A DNA stretch of 64,000 nt, taken from the NCBI GenBank assembly GCA_034430175.1, contig DAOUFI010000032.1, positions 124,001 through 188,000 of the forward strand, in the 5' to 3' direction. This document shows positions 49,719-60,280 of this stretch, piece by piece. The notes beneath the pieces are model-generated. The model worked only from the letters and a program-made list of their open reading frames with translations. It made no database searches and was not told the DNA's origin. A program made the translations under genes and the position numbers. The DNA is from UBA6107 sp034430175. GTDB lineage: Bacteria > Chloroflexota > Anaerolineae > Anaerolineales > Anaerolineaceae. Each line of letters opens with the position of its first letter. The stretch's first letter is position 1.

Positions 49719-50749
49719 CCCGCACCGTGCTCGATTCACTGAATACCGCAATATTGAGCGCTTTGAAGCAGGACGAACGCGTGCTGCTGCTCGGCGAAGA
49801 CATCCTCGACCCCTACGGCGGAGCGTTCAAGGTGACAAAAGGCTGTTCGACTGCCTACCCCGACCGTGTGCTCACTACCCCCATCTCTGAGGCCGGATTG
49901 GGCGGCGTCTGCGCCGGGATGGCCCTGCGCGGATTGAAGCCTGTGCTCGAGATCATGTTCGGTGATTTCGTCACCCTGCTGGCTGACCAGATCGTAAACC
50001 ATATATCCAAATTCCGCTGGATGTATAACGACAGCGTGGACCTGCCGCTGGTGATCCGCGCCCCCATGGGTGGACGGCGCGGTTATGGTCCTACCCATTC
50101 GCAGACGCTGGAAAAGCTTTATCTCGGCGTGCCCGGACTTACCATAGCCGCCCCGCTGAATATTACCCTACCCCAGTGCGGAGATTGCGCTGGCGGTCTG
50201 CTTGAGAGAATCATCGTTGAAGGTAATTCTCCCACTTTATTCATCGAGAATAAGCTGCAATACCTGATGCCCATGCTCGGAGTGAAGGAACTATCCGACC
50301 TGGACGTGAAGGTCAGTTACAGTTCGGACGATGTCTGGAAACGTTTCCCATATCTCTCTCTGTCGGTGAATGGCGCTCCGGCTGCCTCTCTGACCCTGAC
50401 CGCTTATGGCTACATGGCCGATATGGCGCGCCAGGTGCAATTGAAGCTGGCCTATGAATCCGAAATCTTCACTGAACTGGTGTTACCCACTCGCCTGTCC
50501 CCATTCGACGTGGCGCCAATCGCCGCTTCCGCCGAACGCACCGGACGCCTGTTGACCATTGAAGAAGGCACTCGGGCACTGGGATGGGGCGCTGAAGTAC
50601 TGGCTCAGGTCAACGAACGCTTACCTGGTCTCAAAAATTCGGCGCGTGTTGCCGCGCTCGATCTACCCGTCCCCGCGGCACCGGCGCTTGAGAAAGTCGT
50701 GCTGCCACAGGTGGAAGATATCATCGCTGCTGCTAAAAAAATGGTATAA
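49715..50749 (+). CDS. 2-oxoacid dehydrogenase E1 component, beta subunit
   Basis: 344 residues. Family features GEDILDPYGGAFKVTKG, TPISEAGLGGVCAGMALRGLKPVLEIMFGDF and RAPMGGRRGYGPTHSQTLEKLY (pyruvate/acetoin-type). It overlaps E1 alpha by 4 nt (ATGA). With it, forms the alpha2-beta2 E1 enzyme. Confidence 0.92.
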   Translation: MTRTVLDSLNTAILSALKQDERVLLLGEDILDPYGGAFKVTKGCSTAYPDRVLTTPISEAGLGGVCAGMALRGLKPVLEIMFGDFVTLLADQIVNHISKFRWMYNDSVDLPLVIRAPMGGRRGYGPTHSQTLEKLYLGVPGLTIAAPLNITLPQCGDCAGGLLERIIVEGNSPTLFIENKLQYLMPMLGVKELSDLDVKVSYSSDDVWKRFPYLSLSVNGAPAASLTLTAYGYMADMARQVQLKLAYESEIFTELVLPTRLSPFDVAPIAASAERTGRLLTIEEGTRALGWGAEVLAQVNERLPGLKNSARVAALDLPVPAAPALEKVVLPQVEDIIAAAKKMV

Positions 50750-50756
50750 CCAATTC

Positions 50757-51839
50757 ATGAGCGAACTGACCCCCATTCTCGTCCCCCTCATTAATACCAA
50801 CGAGTCTGATTCTCTGCTGGCTGACCTTCCCATTAAGGAGAGACAATTCGTCAAGCCGGGAATGGTGATCGCCGTTTTCGAGACCACCAAATCCACCTTT
50901 GAATTGACTGCCGACCGTGCCGGTTACGTGCTCGGACTGAACCATACTCAGGGAGAGACGCTGCGCACCGGCGACCTGCTCTGTTATCTTTCAGAAACTC
51001 TCGATACGCCACTGCCTGTTCCAGAAGAACCAAAGCAGGATGCCGGTACTCCTGCTGTTCCCGAAGGGCTGCGCATCACCGATCCGGCGCTGGCGCTGGC
51101 ACACGAGATGGGCATTGACCTAGCCCAGTTGCCGGGTGATACCCTGGTGACTGAGAAAGTAATTCGTGAGATGTTCGCCACACCATCCAACGCCATCGAT
51201 CCACGTTTGTTGGTAATCTATGGCGGCGGCGGACACGCCAAAGCTCTCATCGAGTTAATCCAGGCGGAAGGCAAGTATAAGATTGCCGGTGTTTTGGATG
51301 ATCACTTGCCAGTGGGCAGTAAGGTGTTGGAGATCCCCGTTTTGGGCGGTAACAACCTGTTACCAGGCTTGAAGGCGCGCGGCATCAGTCAGGTGGTCAA
51401 CGCGGTGGGCGGCATCGGCGATATTTCTCCCCGGCTGCGCATCTACAGCGCCATTCAGGCAGCTGGTCTGCAGGTACCCGTGGTGATCCATCCACGTGCT
51501 TATATCGAAAAAAGCGCTGCCTTGCAACCCGGGCAGCAGGTGTTCTTCAACGCTTACATTGGCAGCGATGTGAAGGTCGGGTTTGGCTGCATCATCAACA
51601 CCGGCGCGATTGTTTCACACGATTGCGTTTTGGGTGATTTCGTCAACATTTCTCCCGGCGCCATTCTGGCTGGAGCGGTGACTGTGGGCGAACGCACTCT
51701 CATCGGAATGGGCGTGACCATCAACCTGGGGGTGAAGGTCGGCGCGGGAGCCCGTATCGGCAACAGCGCCGTGGTCAAGGCGGATGTACCAGAGAACGGT
51801 ATTGTCCGCGCGGGGACCATCTGGCCGCAGCCGGAATAA
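50757..51839 (+). CDS. Lipoyl domain - E3-binding domain - NeuD/PglD-type acyltransferase fusion
   Basis: 360 residues from ATG 50757. Residues 1-80: lipoyl domain with the lysine motif FETTKSTFEL (Lys45). About 105-140: peripheral subunit-binding domain (ITDPALALAHEMGIDLAQLPG...VTEKVIREM), which in E2 holds E3. About 150-360: NeuD/PglD-like sugar acyltransferase, with the Rossmann-like VIYGGGGHAK and a left-handed beta helix whose catalytic His288 is in NTGAIVSHDCVLGDF. The ordinary E2 catalytic domain is absent. It lies 7 nt after E1 beta. The likely role is transfer of an acyl group made by E1 from the lipoyl arm to an amino or hydroxyl group of a sugar. The earlier part of the open frame overlaps E1 beta and is not expected to be coding. 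Confidence 0.82.
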   Translation: MSELTPILVPLINTNESDSLLADLPIKERQFVKPGMVIAVFETTKSTFELTADRAGYVLGLNHTQGETLRTGDLLCYLSETLDTPLPVPEEPKQDAGTPAVPEGLRITDPALALAHEMGIDLAQLPGDTLVTEKVIREMFATPSNAIDPRLLVIYGGGGHAKALIELIQAEGKYKIAGVLDDHLPVGSKVLEIPVLGGNNLLPGLKARGISQVVNAVGGIGDISPRLRIYSAIQAAGLQVPVVIHPRAYIEKSAALQPGQQVFFNAYIGSDVKVGFGCIINTGAIVSHDCVLGDFVNISPGAILAGAVTVGERTLIGMGVTINLGVKVGAGARIGNSAVVKADVPENGIVRAGTIWPQPE

Positions 51840-51852
51840 GGCGGAATCAAGC

Positions 51853-53160
51853 ATGGCAGAGAAAGCAAAGAAAACACCCGCCACTTCCAACAGTGAGAAT
51901 ACGGTCAACCAGGCTAAAGCGATTTTACGCGGAAAAAGCAAAAAACGCGGTCTGGCCAATGTCCTGCCATTCCTGGGGCCTGCATTCATTGCCAGCGTGG
52001 CCTACGTGGATCCTGGCAACTTTGCTACCAATATTGCTGGTGGCTCGCAGTTCGGATTGACGCTGCTGTGGGTGATCATCGCTTCTAATCTGATGGCCAT
52101 CCTCATTCAATCGCTTTCGGCCAAACTGGGTATCGCCTCAGGTAAAAACCTCGCCGAGATGTGTCGTGACAATTTCAAAAAGCCATTTGTCATCTTTCTC
52201 TGGATCCTGATGGAGTTGGTGGCCATTTTCACCGACCTGGCTGAGTTCCTGGGGGCGGCAGTCGGCTTTAACCTGCTACTGGGCATTCCTATGTGGGTGG
52301 CGGGTATCATCACCGGCGTCACCACCTTTATCATCCTTGGCCTCGAGCGCAAGGGCTTTCGCCCACTGGAAGCAGTGATCACTGCTATGGTGGGCGTGAT
52401 CGCGTTGAGTTACATTATAGAAACTATCATTGTCAAACCGGTCTGGGGGCAGGTGCTCTATCACGCGGTTGTACCGCAATTCAACGGCTCCGAAAGCCTG
52501 CTGCTGGCAGCGGGGATCCTTGGTGCCACCGTCATGCCCCACGCCATCTTCCTGCATTCCTCACTGACGCAGGGGCGGGTGGTGGTGAAGAAACCCGAGC
52601 AGGTCAAAAAGCTCTATCGTTATGAATTGATCGATGTACTGGTGGCAATGGGTATAGCCAGCCTGGTCAACGGCGCCATGCTCATCATGGCAGCCACCAC
52701 CTTCCACGCCCAAGGTATGACCAACGTTGGCACGCTCGAAGTGGCGTATAAAACCCTCGAGCCGCTCATGGGTAAGGCATCGAGCTGGGTCTTCGGTTTT
52801 TCGCTGCTGATGTCTGGTCTATCCAGCGCTTCGGTGGGTACAATGGCCGGCCAGGTGATGATGCAGGGTTTCCTTGACCGCGAGATTCCGGTGTGGATCC
52901 GCCGCCTGGTGACCATGGTTCCTTCAATGATCGTCATCTTTCTGGGTCTCGATCCAAGCCGCACTCTGGTGATCAGCCAGGTTTTGCTCAGCTTTGGCTT
53001 GCCCTTCGCGGTCATCCCGCTGGTGATCTTCACCAGCCGTAAAAAGGTCATGGGCATATTGGTCAACCGCAAGATTACCTCCGTGTTGGCATGGTGTATC
53101 GCAGGGGTGATCGTTGCCTTGAATTTGTTCCTGGTCTATTCGACGATCAAAGGAGGTTGA
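51853..53160 (+). CDS. mntH: Nramp-family divalent metal (Mn2+/Fe2+) transporter
   Basis: 435 residues with 11 helices. Metal site motifs DPGNFATNI (helix 1) and MPHAIFLHSS (helix 6) are intact. The long charged N-terminal tail (about 35 residues) is unusual. It starts 13 nt after the lipoyl fusion. The Usp gene downstream is coupled. Confidence 0.92.
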   Translation: MAEKAKKTPATSNSENTVNQAKAILRGKSKKRGLANVLPFLGPAFIASVAYVDPGNFATNIAGGSQFGLTLLWVIIASNLMAILIQSLSAKLGIASGKNLAEMCRDNFKKPFVIFLWILMELVAIFTDLAEFLGAAVGFNLLLGIPMWVAGIITGVTTFIILGLERKGFRPLEAVITAMVGVIALSYIIETIIVKPVWGQVLYHAVVPQFNGSESLLLAAGILGATVMPHAIFLHSSLTQGRVVVKKPEQVKKLYRYELIDVLVAMGIASLVNGAMLIMAATTFHAQGMTNVGTLEVAYKTLEPLMGKASSWVFGFSLLMSGLSSASVGTMAGQVMMQGFLDREIPVWIRRLVTMVPSMIVIFLGLDPSRTLVISQVLLSFGLPFAVIPLVIFTSRKKVMGILVNRKITSVLAWCIAGVIVALNLFLVYSTIKGG

Positions 53161-53162
53161 CA

Positions 53163-54065
53163 ATGTTCAAACACATACTCCTTCCGCTCGATGGTTCTGA
53201 ACTGGCTGAGACCGCGATTCCGGTCGCCGTATCTCTGGCACAAAAACTGGGCGCGCAGATCACGCTACTGCATGTCGTCGAAAAAAACGCCCCCGAATCC
53301 ATTCACGGTCAGACGCACCTGACCAACGAGGGGGACGCCTGTGAGTATCTTTCTCATGTGGCCAACGAGCATATCCCGGGCACGATCAAGGTTAATCGCC
53401 ACGTCCACACCGAAGAGGTGGAAAAGGTCTCTCAAAGCATCGTCCAGCATTCAGACGAGATGGCTCCCGACTTGATCATCCTGTGCGCGCATGGATGGGG
53501 TGGGGTACGCGATTTCGTAGTGGGCAACATCGCCCAGCAGGTGATCGCGGCGGGTGAAGTGCCTGTACTCCTCCTGAAGACCGGCACCACAGATGGAGAC
53601 ACTTTCGAAGGATTCGAACGCATCCTGGTGGCCCTTGATGGGAACCCTGAGCACGAATCTGGCTTTGACGTGGCCATCCCGCTGGCAAAAGCGTTGAACG
53701 CGGAGCTCCACCTTGTTCAAGTGGTACCCACCCTCTTTACCCTCAAACCGCAGCACTCAGCGACAGGCACCCTGCTTCCTGCCGCCACTACCGCATTGTT
53801 GGATATTGACGCGGACAACGCGCTTGAATATTTGGAAGAAAAAATTAAGGTCGTTACGGCAGCCGGGGTCAATGTCAGCGCCGAAGTGGAGCGTGGTGAT
53901 CCGGCCCAGCAGGTGGTACAATCTGCCATTGAAAAAAAATCTCAATTGATCGTTCTGGGAACACACGGCAAATCAGGCATGGACGCATTCTGGGTAAGCA
54001 GCGTTGCCCCCAAGATCGTCGAGCAGACGCAGCTCCCGGTAATGCTGGTCCCCGTTCGGAGGTAG
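53163..54065 (+). CDS. Tandem universal stress protein (two Usp domains)
   Basis: 300 residues. Domain 1 starts KHILLPLDGSELAETAIP; domain 2 starts at about residue 155 with RILVALDGNPE. The nucleotide-binding G-x2-G-x9-GS/T motif is clearest at the end of domain 2 (GTHGKSGMDAFWVSSVAPKIV). AAAGGAGGT overlaps the Nramp stop. Role with Nramp is unclear. Confidence 0.9.
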   Translation: MFKHILLPLDGSELAETAIPVAVSLAQKLGAQITLLHVVEKNAPESIHGQTHLTNEGDACEYLSHVANEHIPGTIKVNRHVHTEEVEKVSQSIVQHSDEMAPDLIILCAHGWGGVRDFVVGNIAQQVIAAGEVPVLLLKTGTTDGDTFEGFERILVALDGNPEHESGFDVAIPLAKALNAELHLVQVVPTLFTLKPQHSATGTLLPAATTALLDIDADNALEYLEEKIKVVTAAGVNVSAEVERGDPAQQVVQSAIEKKSQLIVLGTHGKSGMDAFWVSSVAPKIVEQTQLPVMLVPVRR

Positions 54066-54068
54066 TCT

Positions 54069-54572
54069 ATGTTTCGAAAAGCGACTGTTCCGGCTCCGCC
54101 GGTGAAAGCCCCCGTTGAGCGTGTGACCTCGGTGCTCGGCCCCGGCATCATCTGGACGGGCAACCTGGGCGGCAAGGGCGGCATCCGCATCGAAGGCACG
54201 TTTGAAGGTCAGATTGCCATTCGCGGTCTGGTGGTCATCGGTGAAACCGGCCGGGTCACCTGCCCGACGGTCAAGGCCAACAATGTCATCGTGGCCGGGC
54301 TGCTCAAAGGCAACGTGGTCTGCGAAAAGCTCGAAATCCGCTCCACCGGGCGCGTCTGGGGTGATGTGGTGACCACAGCCTTCAGCACCGAAGAGGGAGC
54401 CTTCCTGCGCGGTCAGGTGCGCATGGAAGACACGCTGGACCTGGGCATCGAAGAGGTACAACCGGAAGAGAAATCCGCGAAGAAAGATATGGAAGAGGGA
54501 TCTTCGGTAGCTGTGACAAAACCGGCCGCCAAACCGCACGCAAAGAAAGCCGCCAAAGAAGTGGCAGAATAG
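54069..54572 (+). CDS. Bactofilin (polymer-forming cytoskeletal protein)
   Basis: 167 residues. The beta-helical core (residues 25-125) has repeats such as GGIRIEGTFEGQIAIRGLVVIGETGRV and GLLKGNVVCEKLEIRSTGRVWGDVVT. The C-terminal tail is charged and Lys/Ala-rich. Starts 3 nt after the Usp stop. Membrane-associated scaffold. Confidence 0.9.
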   Translation: MFRKATVPAPPVKAPVERVTSVLGPGIIWTGNLGGKGGIRIEGTFEGQIAIRGLVVIGETGRVTCPTVKANNVIVAGLLKGNVVCEKLEIRSTGRVWGDVVTTAFSTEEGAFLRGQVRMEDTLDLGIEEVQPEEKSAKKDMEEGSSVAVTKPAAKPHAKKAAKEVAE

Positions 54573-54583
54573 GGCAGGAGCTT

Positions 54584-55333
54584 TTGGACCTCAAATATTG
54601 GCTTGGAAATATCAGTGAATGGCTGGGGGTGGTCGCCGTGGTGATGATCGTCGGGGTCAGCCCGATGGCTAAAAGGATGCGCCGCATCGAATTCAAATAT
54701 CCGAAGCGCGAGATCAATTTTGCCCTGACGTTGTTCTCGGTGCTCTACGTTTTTGCATATTTATACTTTTACTCGGACATTTTTAACATACTCAAACCCA
54801 TCGCCGCTCATTTCGTGGGCGGGGAGTACGCTGACCGTGCCCTGATCGCCCTGATCGGGGTCATCCTGGTGGTGGTTCTCCTGATCGCCCGCAAGCAACC
54901 GATCAAAAGCGCTGGTTGGAGCCGCGAGAATTTGCGTCTGGGCTTGATCACGGGAGCCTTGCTGGCGATTCTGACGATCTTCCTGCGCGGCAAATTCCTC
55001 ACCATCCTGTCAGGGGTCTCGAAGGAACAGATGGGGCTGCTGGGAGTCCTCCTTATCCTCTCCATCGCCGAAGAGACCATCTTCCGCGGTTACATCCAGT
55101 TGCGCGCCAACAGCCGCTTCGGCGAAAAATGGGGTTGGCTGGCTTCGGCAGGGTTCTTCCTGCTCTGGCAGATCCCCGGGCGTTACGGCGTACTCACCTT
55201 TGCTGAGTTCTGGCCGATCCTCGTTATCAGTTTGGCGCAGGGCCTGATATGCGGCTTTATCATGAAAAAGTCGGGTCACGTGCTGGCACCGGCGCTCTAC
55301 CGCGCTGTGGCGTTGTGGATGATGCTTTTTTAG
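54584..55333 (+). CDS. CPBP-family membrane protease-like protein lacking the usual histidines
   Basis: 249 residues, about seven helices, TTG start with AGGAG close upstream. Motif 1 EETIFRGYIQLR (Glu-Glu-x-x-x-Arg) is intact. The FxxxH of motif 2 is FFLLWQIPG and the His of motif 3 is replaced (APALYRAVA), so the metal site looks incomplete. It may be inactive as a protease. Last gene before a strong terminator. Confidence 0.78.
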   Translation: MDLKYWLGNISEWLGVVAVVMIVGVSPMAKRMRRIEFKYPKREINFALTLFSVLYVFAYLYFYSDIFNILKPIAAHFVGGEYADRALIALIGVILVVVLLIARKQPIKSAGWSRENLRLGLITGALLAILTIFLRGKFLTILSGVSKEQMGLLGVLLILSIAEETIFRGYIQLRANSRFGEKWGWLASAGFFLLWQIPGRYGVLTFAEFWPILVISLAQGLICGFIMKKSGHVLAPALYRAVALWMMLF

Positions 55334-55357
55334 TCATTTTTTGATGAATGATACAAG

Positions 55358-55385
55358 GCCTGACTCACAGCAGTCAGGCTTTTTC
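55358..55385 (+). terminator. Intrinsic terminator of the E1-to-CPBP operon
   Basis: Perfect 8-bp stem GCCTGACT (55358-55365) and AGTCAGGC (55372-55379), 6-nt loop, then T5. A TATACT -10 box (55390-55395) for proS follows at once. Confidence 0.88.
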
Positions 55386-55423
55386 GTACTATACTCATAC
55401 CAATCATTTATTTGGAGTTCACT

Positions 55424-57157
<1,734 letters not shown>

Positions 57158-57197
57158 AGCCATTATTGACTTGTAAGAAACTCATTTGAAATGAAGG

Positions 57198-57210
57198 TAC
57201 AATACACAGC
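57198..57210 (+). promoter_or_regulatory. Leaderless -10 element of the aminotransferase gene
   Basis: TACAAT at 57198-57203, 7 nt, ATG 57211. No ribosome site. A TTGACT lies too far upstream to be a clear -35. Confidence 0.48.
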
Positions 57211-58407
57211 ATGACCAACAAAAATACTCCAATAGTCCCCATGTCTGCCCCCGACATCACTGACGCCGAACGCCAGGCCGTGATGGACGTGCTCTACACC
57301 CCCAACCTCAGCATGGGCCCGCAAATCGACGCCTTTGAAAAGTCCATTGCCGATTTCGCCGGCGTCAAACATGCAATCGCCGTTAACTCCGGTACCGCCG
57401 GACTGCACCTGTGTGTGCGTGCCGCCGGTTACGAACAGAACGACCTGGTCATCACCACACCGTTCTCCTTCGTCGCCAGCTCGAACGTACTGCTCTTTGA
57501 GAAAGCCATCCCGGTCTTTGTGGATATTGACCCGGTTACCGGCAACATTGACCCGCTCAAGGTGGCCAACGCCGTACATGATATTAAAATGGGCGGTTCC
57601 GCCATGAAGCACTGGCTGCCTCGTAAAGGCGCTGAGAACCCCGGTCCGTTGAAGGGTATCCTGGCTGTGGACGTCTTCGGTCAGCCAGCCGATTTCGATG
57701 AACTGCGCCGCACCGCCGACGAGGCGAAGATCAGCCTCATTGAAGATAGCTGTGAGGCGTTGGGCGCCGAATACAAGGGGCGCATGGCCGGCAACCTGGC
57801 CGATTACGGCGTTTTTGCCTTCTACCCAAACAAACAAATCACTACCGGCGAAGGTGGCATCATCGTCACCGATGATGATAAGGCAGCCAATTACATGCGC
57901 GCCCTGCGTAGTCAGGGACGGGCTCCCGGTGACACCTGGTTGCAGCATACCTATCTCGGTTACAACTACCGCATGGACGACATGAGTGCCGCCCTCGGAC
58001 GCGTGCAGATGAGCCGCATCCAAAAGCTGCTCGCCGAGCGCCAGCAGGTGGCCGATTGGTACGCCGAGCGCCTCAGCGAGATCCACGGTGTAGAAGCGCC
58101 GCAATTAGTGGAATCGACCACTCGCGTGAGCTGGTTCGTCTACGTTATCCGCTTCAACGCCGGCCTGGACCGCGACAAGATCGCGCGGGACCTCGTCGAG
58201 CTTGGTATTCCGGTGCGGCCGTACTTCTTGCCCATCCATTTGCAGCCATATATGGTCGAGCAGTTCGGCTATCGCGAAGGCGATTTTCCGGTCACTGAAG
58301 ACCTGGGCAAACGCGGTCTGGCCATCCCCTTCTCAGGAAAAATGACTGAGGGCCAGGTGGACATCGTGTGCCAGATGCTGCGGAAGTGCATCGACAAGAA
58401 TTCCTGA
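57211..58407 (+). CDS. DegT/DnrJ/EryC1/StrS-family sugar aminotransferase
   Basis: 398 residues. PLP-family features: VNSGTAGLHLCVRAAGY, EDSCEALGAEYKGR (Asp to the PLP nitrogen), and the Schiff-base Lys in FYPNKQITTGEGGIIV. Aminates a nucleotide-activated 3- or 4-ketosugar. It could supply the amino sugar acylated by the lipoyl-NeuD fusion. The PH-like gene follows by 7 nt. Confidence 0.92.
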   Translation: MTNKNTPIVPMSAPDITDAERQAVMDVLYTPNLSMGPQIDAFEKSIADFAGVKHAIAVNSGTAGLHLCVRAAGYEQNDLVITTPFSFVASSNVLLFEKAIPVFVDIDPVTGNIDPLKVANAVHDIKMGGSAMKHWLPRKGAENPGPLKGILAVDVFGQPADFDELRRTADEAKISLIEDSCEALGAEYKGRMAGNLADYGVFAFYPNKQITTGEGGIIVTDDDKAANYMRALRSQGRAPGDTWLQHTYLGYNYRMDDMSAALGRVQMSRIQKLLAERQQVADWYAERLSEIHGVEAPQLVESTTRVSWFVYVIRFNAGLDRDKIARDLVELGIPVRPYFLPIHLQPYMVEQFGYREGDFPVTEDLGKRGLAIPFSGKMTEGQVDIVCQMLRKCIDKNS

Positions 58408-58414
58408 TCAACCC

Positions 58415-59317
58415 ATGAGCGAACCTGTCGTTTTCTCCCCCGCAAAAAGAAAAGGCATGCCCCTGCATATCATACTGGCAGTGGTGTTGGCTGCCGGGGG
58501 AGCGGCGTTGCTCTGGCTCGGGTTCAACCGGGCGCAAAGTGAGTTCATCGTCATTTATCTATTTGGCGCGCTGGTGCCTCTCGCGATTCTGCCCTTCGTA
58601 GTCTATCGCGCTTACTCCCTGGCACATGCCAGCTATTCCATCGAGCGCGACGGATTGAGCATCCGCTGGGGGCTGCGCAAGGAAGATATCCCATTCACTG
58701 AATTGGAGTGGATCCGCCCTATGGGCGAGATGACCGAGGAACTTGACCTGCCGCCTCTTTCCATGCCGGGAGCGTACCTGGGCAAGGTGCAGCATCCTGA
58801 CCTGGGCGAGGTGGAGTTCATCGCCTCTGACACCGATTCCATGGTGGTGATCGCTTCCTTCGATCAGGTTTTCGTGCTCTCGCCAGAGAACCCCGATAAG
58901 TTCATCGATTCATTCAGCCGCGCGCTCGAGATGGGCAGCCTCAGTCCGATAGAGGCTTTCTCAGCCAAACCGGCCGAGTTTGTGCGTTCGGTCTTCGCCG
59001 ACCGGGTTGCCCGTATCTCTTTCATCGCGAGTCTGTTGCTCACCGTGCTGCTGATCGTCATCACCAGTCTGCTCATCCCTTTGCAGAGTTCGGTTTCAAT
59101 GGGCATCAACGCATCGGGTGTGCCGCTGGAACCGATCGCTTCGAACCGTCTGCTCATCCTGCCGCTGCTGGGCTCCTTCGCGGTGGTAATGGATTGGGGT
59201 GTCGGTTCATTTTTCTATCGCAAACCAGAACAGCGCGTTGTTTCGTATGCCATATGGGTTACTGCTGTGGTTACACCGGTTTTATTGATTGCTGGCCTAT
59301 TGACCATTGTTTTTTAG
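58415..59317 (+). CDS. Membrane protein with a PH-like domain
   Basis: 300 residues. Two N-terminal helices (about 17-62), a PH-like beta domain (YSIERDGLSIRWGLRKEDIPFTELEWIRP...), then three helices at about 195-300. Unknown function. Follows the aminotransferase closely. Confidence 0.65.
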   Translation: MSEPVVFSPAKRKGMPLHIILAVVLAAGGAALLWLGFNRAQSEFIVIYLFGALVPLAILPFVVYRAYSLAHASYSIERDGLSIRWGLRKEDIPFTELEWIRPMGEMTEELDLPPLSMPGAYLGKVQHPDLGEVEFIASDTDSMVVIASFDQVFVLSPENPDKFIDSFSRALEMGSLSPIEAFSAKPAEFVRSVFADRVARISFIASLLLTVLLIVITSLLIPLQSSVSMGINASGVPLEPIASNRLLILPLLGSFAVVMDWGVGSFFYRKPEQRVVSYAIWVTAVVTPVLLIAGLLTIVF

Positions 59318-59335
59318 AAAGAAGGGTTGGTGCCC

Positions 59336-60166
59336 ATGCTATCTCCCAGCTTGATGCAGTTGTTGATCGGCGGAATCCTGGCAGCCATCGCGGCAGTGAT
59401 CTCATGGGGACTACGCTGGCTGAAAGGCAGCGGAGCGTTAGCGGCGTTCATTCTCGGCTTGGTCGTTTTTGGTTTGGGGGGATTGTCCTGGGCGTATGTT
59501 TTACTGGCTTTTTTCGTTACGTCTTCATTGCTCTCAATCCTGTTCAAGAATAAAAAAGAACAGGTTGAAAAATCGTATGAAAAAAGTTCACGTCGCGATG
59601 CCGGACAGGTTTTCGCCAACGGAGCAATCGCCGGTCTGTTCGTGGTGGCCCACGTTTTCTTTCCCGATTCGCGTCTGACCTGGACCGGATTTGTTACAGC
59701 CCTGGCGGCAGCCAATGCCGATACCTGGGCGACTGAACTGGGCATTCTCAGCAAAAATGATCCTATCCTGATCACAAGTGGCAAACCGGTAACAGCCGGG
59801 ACCTCTGGCGCGGTATCGCTCACGGGGATGATCGGGGCAGTATTGGGGTCGGCTGTGGTGGTTCTGGTCGCCTGGTTCTTCTGGCCGGGTGCCGTCATGC
59901 CGGCAAGAGTTTGGTGGATCCCGGTAGTGTTGTTTTGTGGTTGGGTCGGCAGCCTGGTCGATTCCTGGCTTGGAGCCCGTTTCCAGGCGATCTATTTTTG
60001 TCCGGCCTGTCAGAAGGAAACCGAAAGGGAGATAGCGCATGGTTGCGGAACAGCTACCGTTTACCTTAGGGGGTGGCGCTGGATGGATAATGATTGGGTC
60101 AATCTGCTTTGCACATGCGTCTCTGCCTTGTTGGCTTTACTATTAATGTTACTTTGTCATATTTGA
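59336..60166 (+). CDS. DUF92/TMEM19-family membrane protein
   Basis: 276 residues, six or more helices. ANADTWATELGILSKNDPILITSGKPVTAGTSGAVSLTG is the family signature. Related plant proteins (VTE6) are phytyl-phosphate kinases; a prenyl-phosphate kinase role is a guess. ATG 59336 with GAAGGG upstream. Confidence 0.87.
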   Translation: MLSPSLMQLLIGGILAAIAAVISWGLRWLKGSGALAAFILGLVVFGLGGLSWAYVLLAFFVTSSLLSILFKNKKEQVEKSYEKSSRRDAGQVFANGAIAGLFVVAHVFFPDSRLTWTGFVTALAAANADTWATELGILSKNDPILITSGKPVTAGTSGAVSLTGMIGAVLGSAVVVLVAWFFWPGAVMPARVWWIPVVLFCGWVGSLVDSWLGARFQAIYFCPACQKETEREIAHGCGTATVYLRGWRWMDNDWVNLLCTCVSALLALLLMLLCHI

Positions 60167-60280
60167 AATGTAAAAATTTCCTTACAGAAATGCAATTATG
60201 TGTCTCTCGGTCATTTAATTGCTATAATCTATTGGAAGAAATTGTTTTTCCTCTTCTAATATTGGATTTAAGACTTGGGC

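Noticed and set aside
50559..50756. N-terminal extension of the lipoyl-NeuD reading frame into E1 beta.
   Set aside because: This part overlaps E1 beta, which has strong family conservation, and the lipoyl domain begins directly at ATG 50757.
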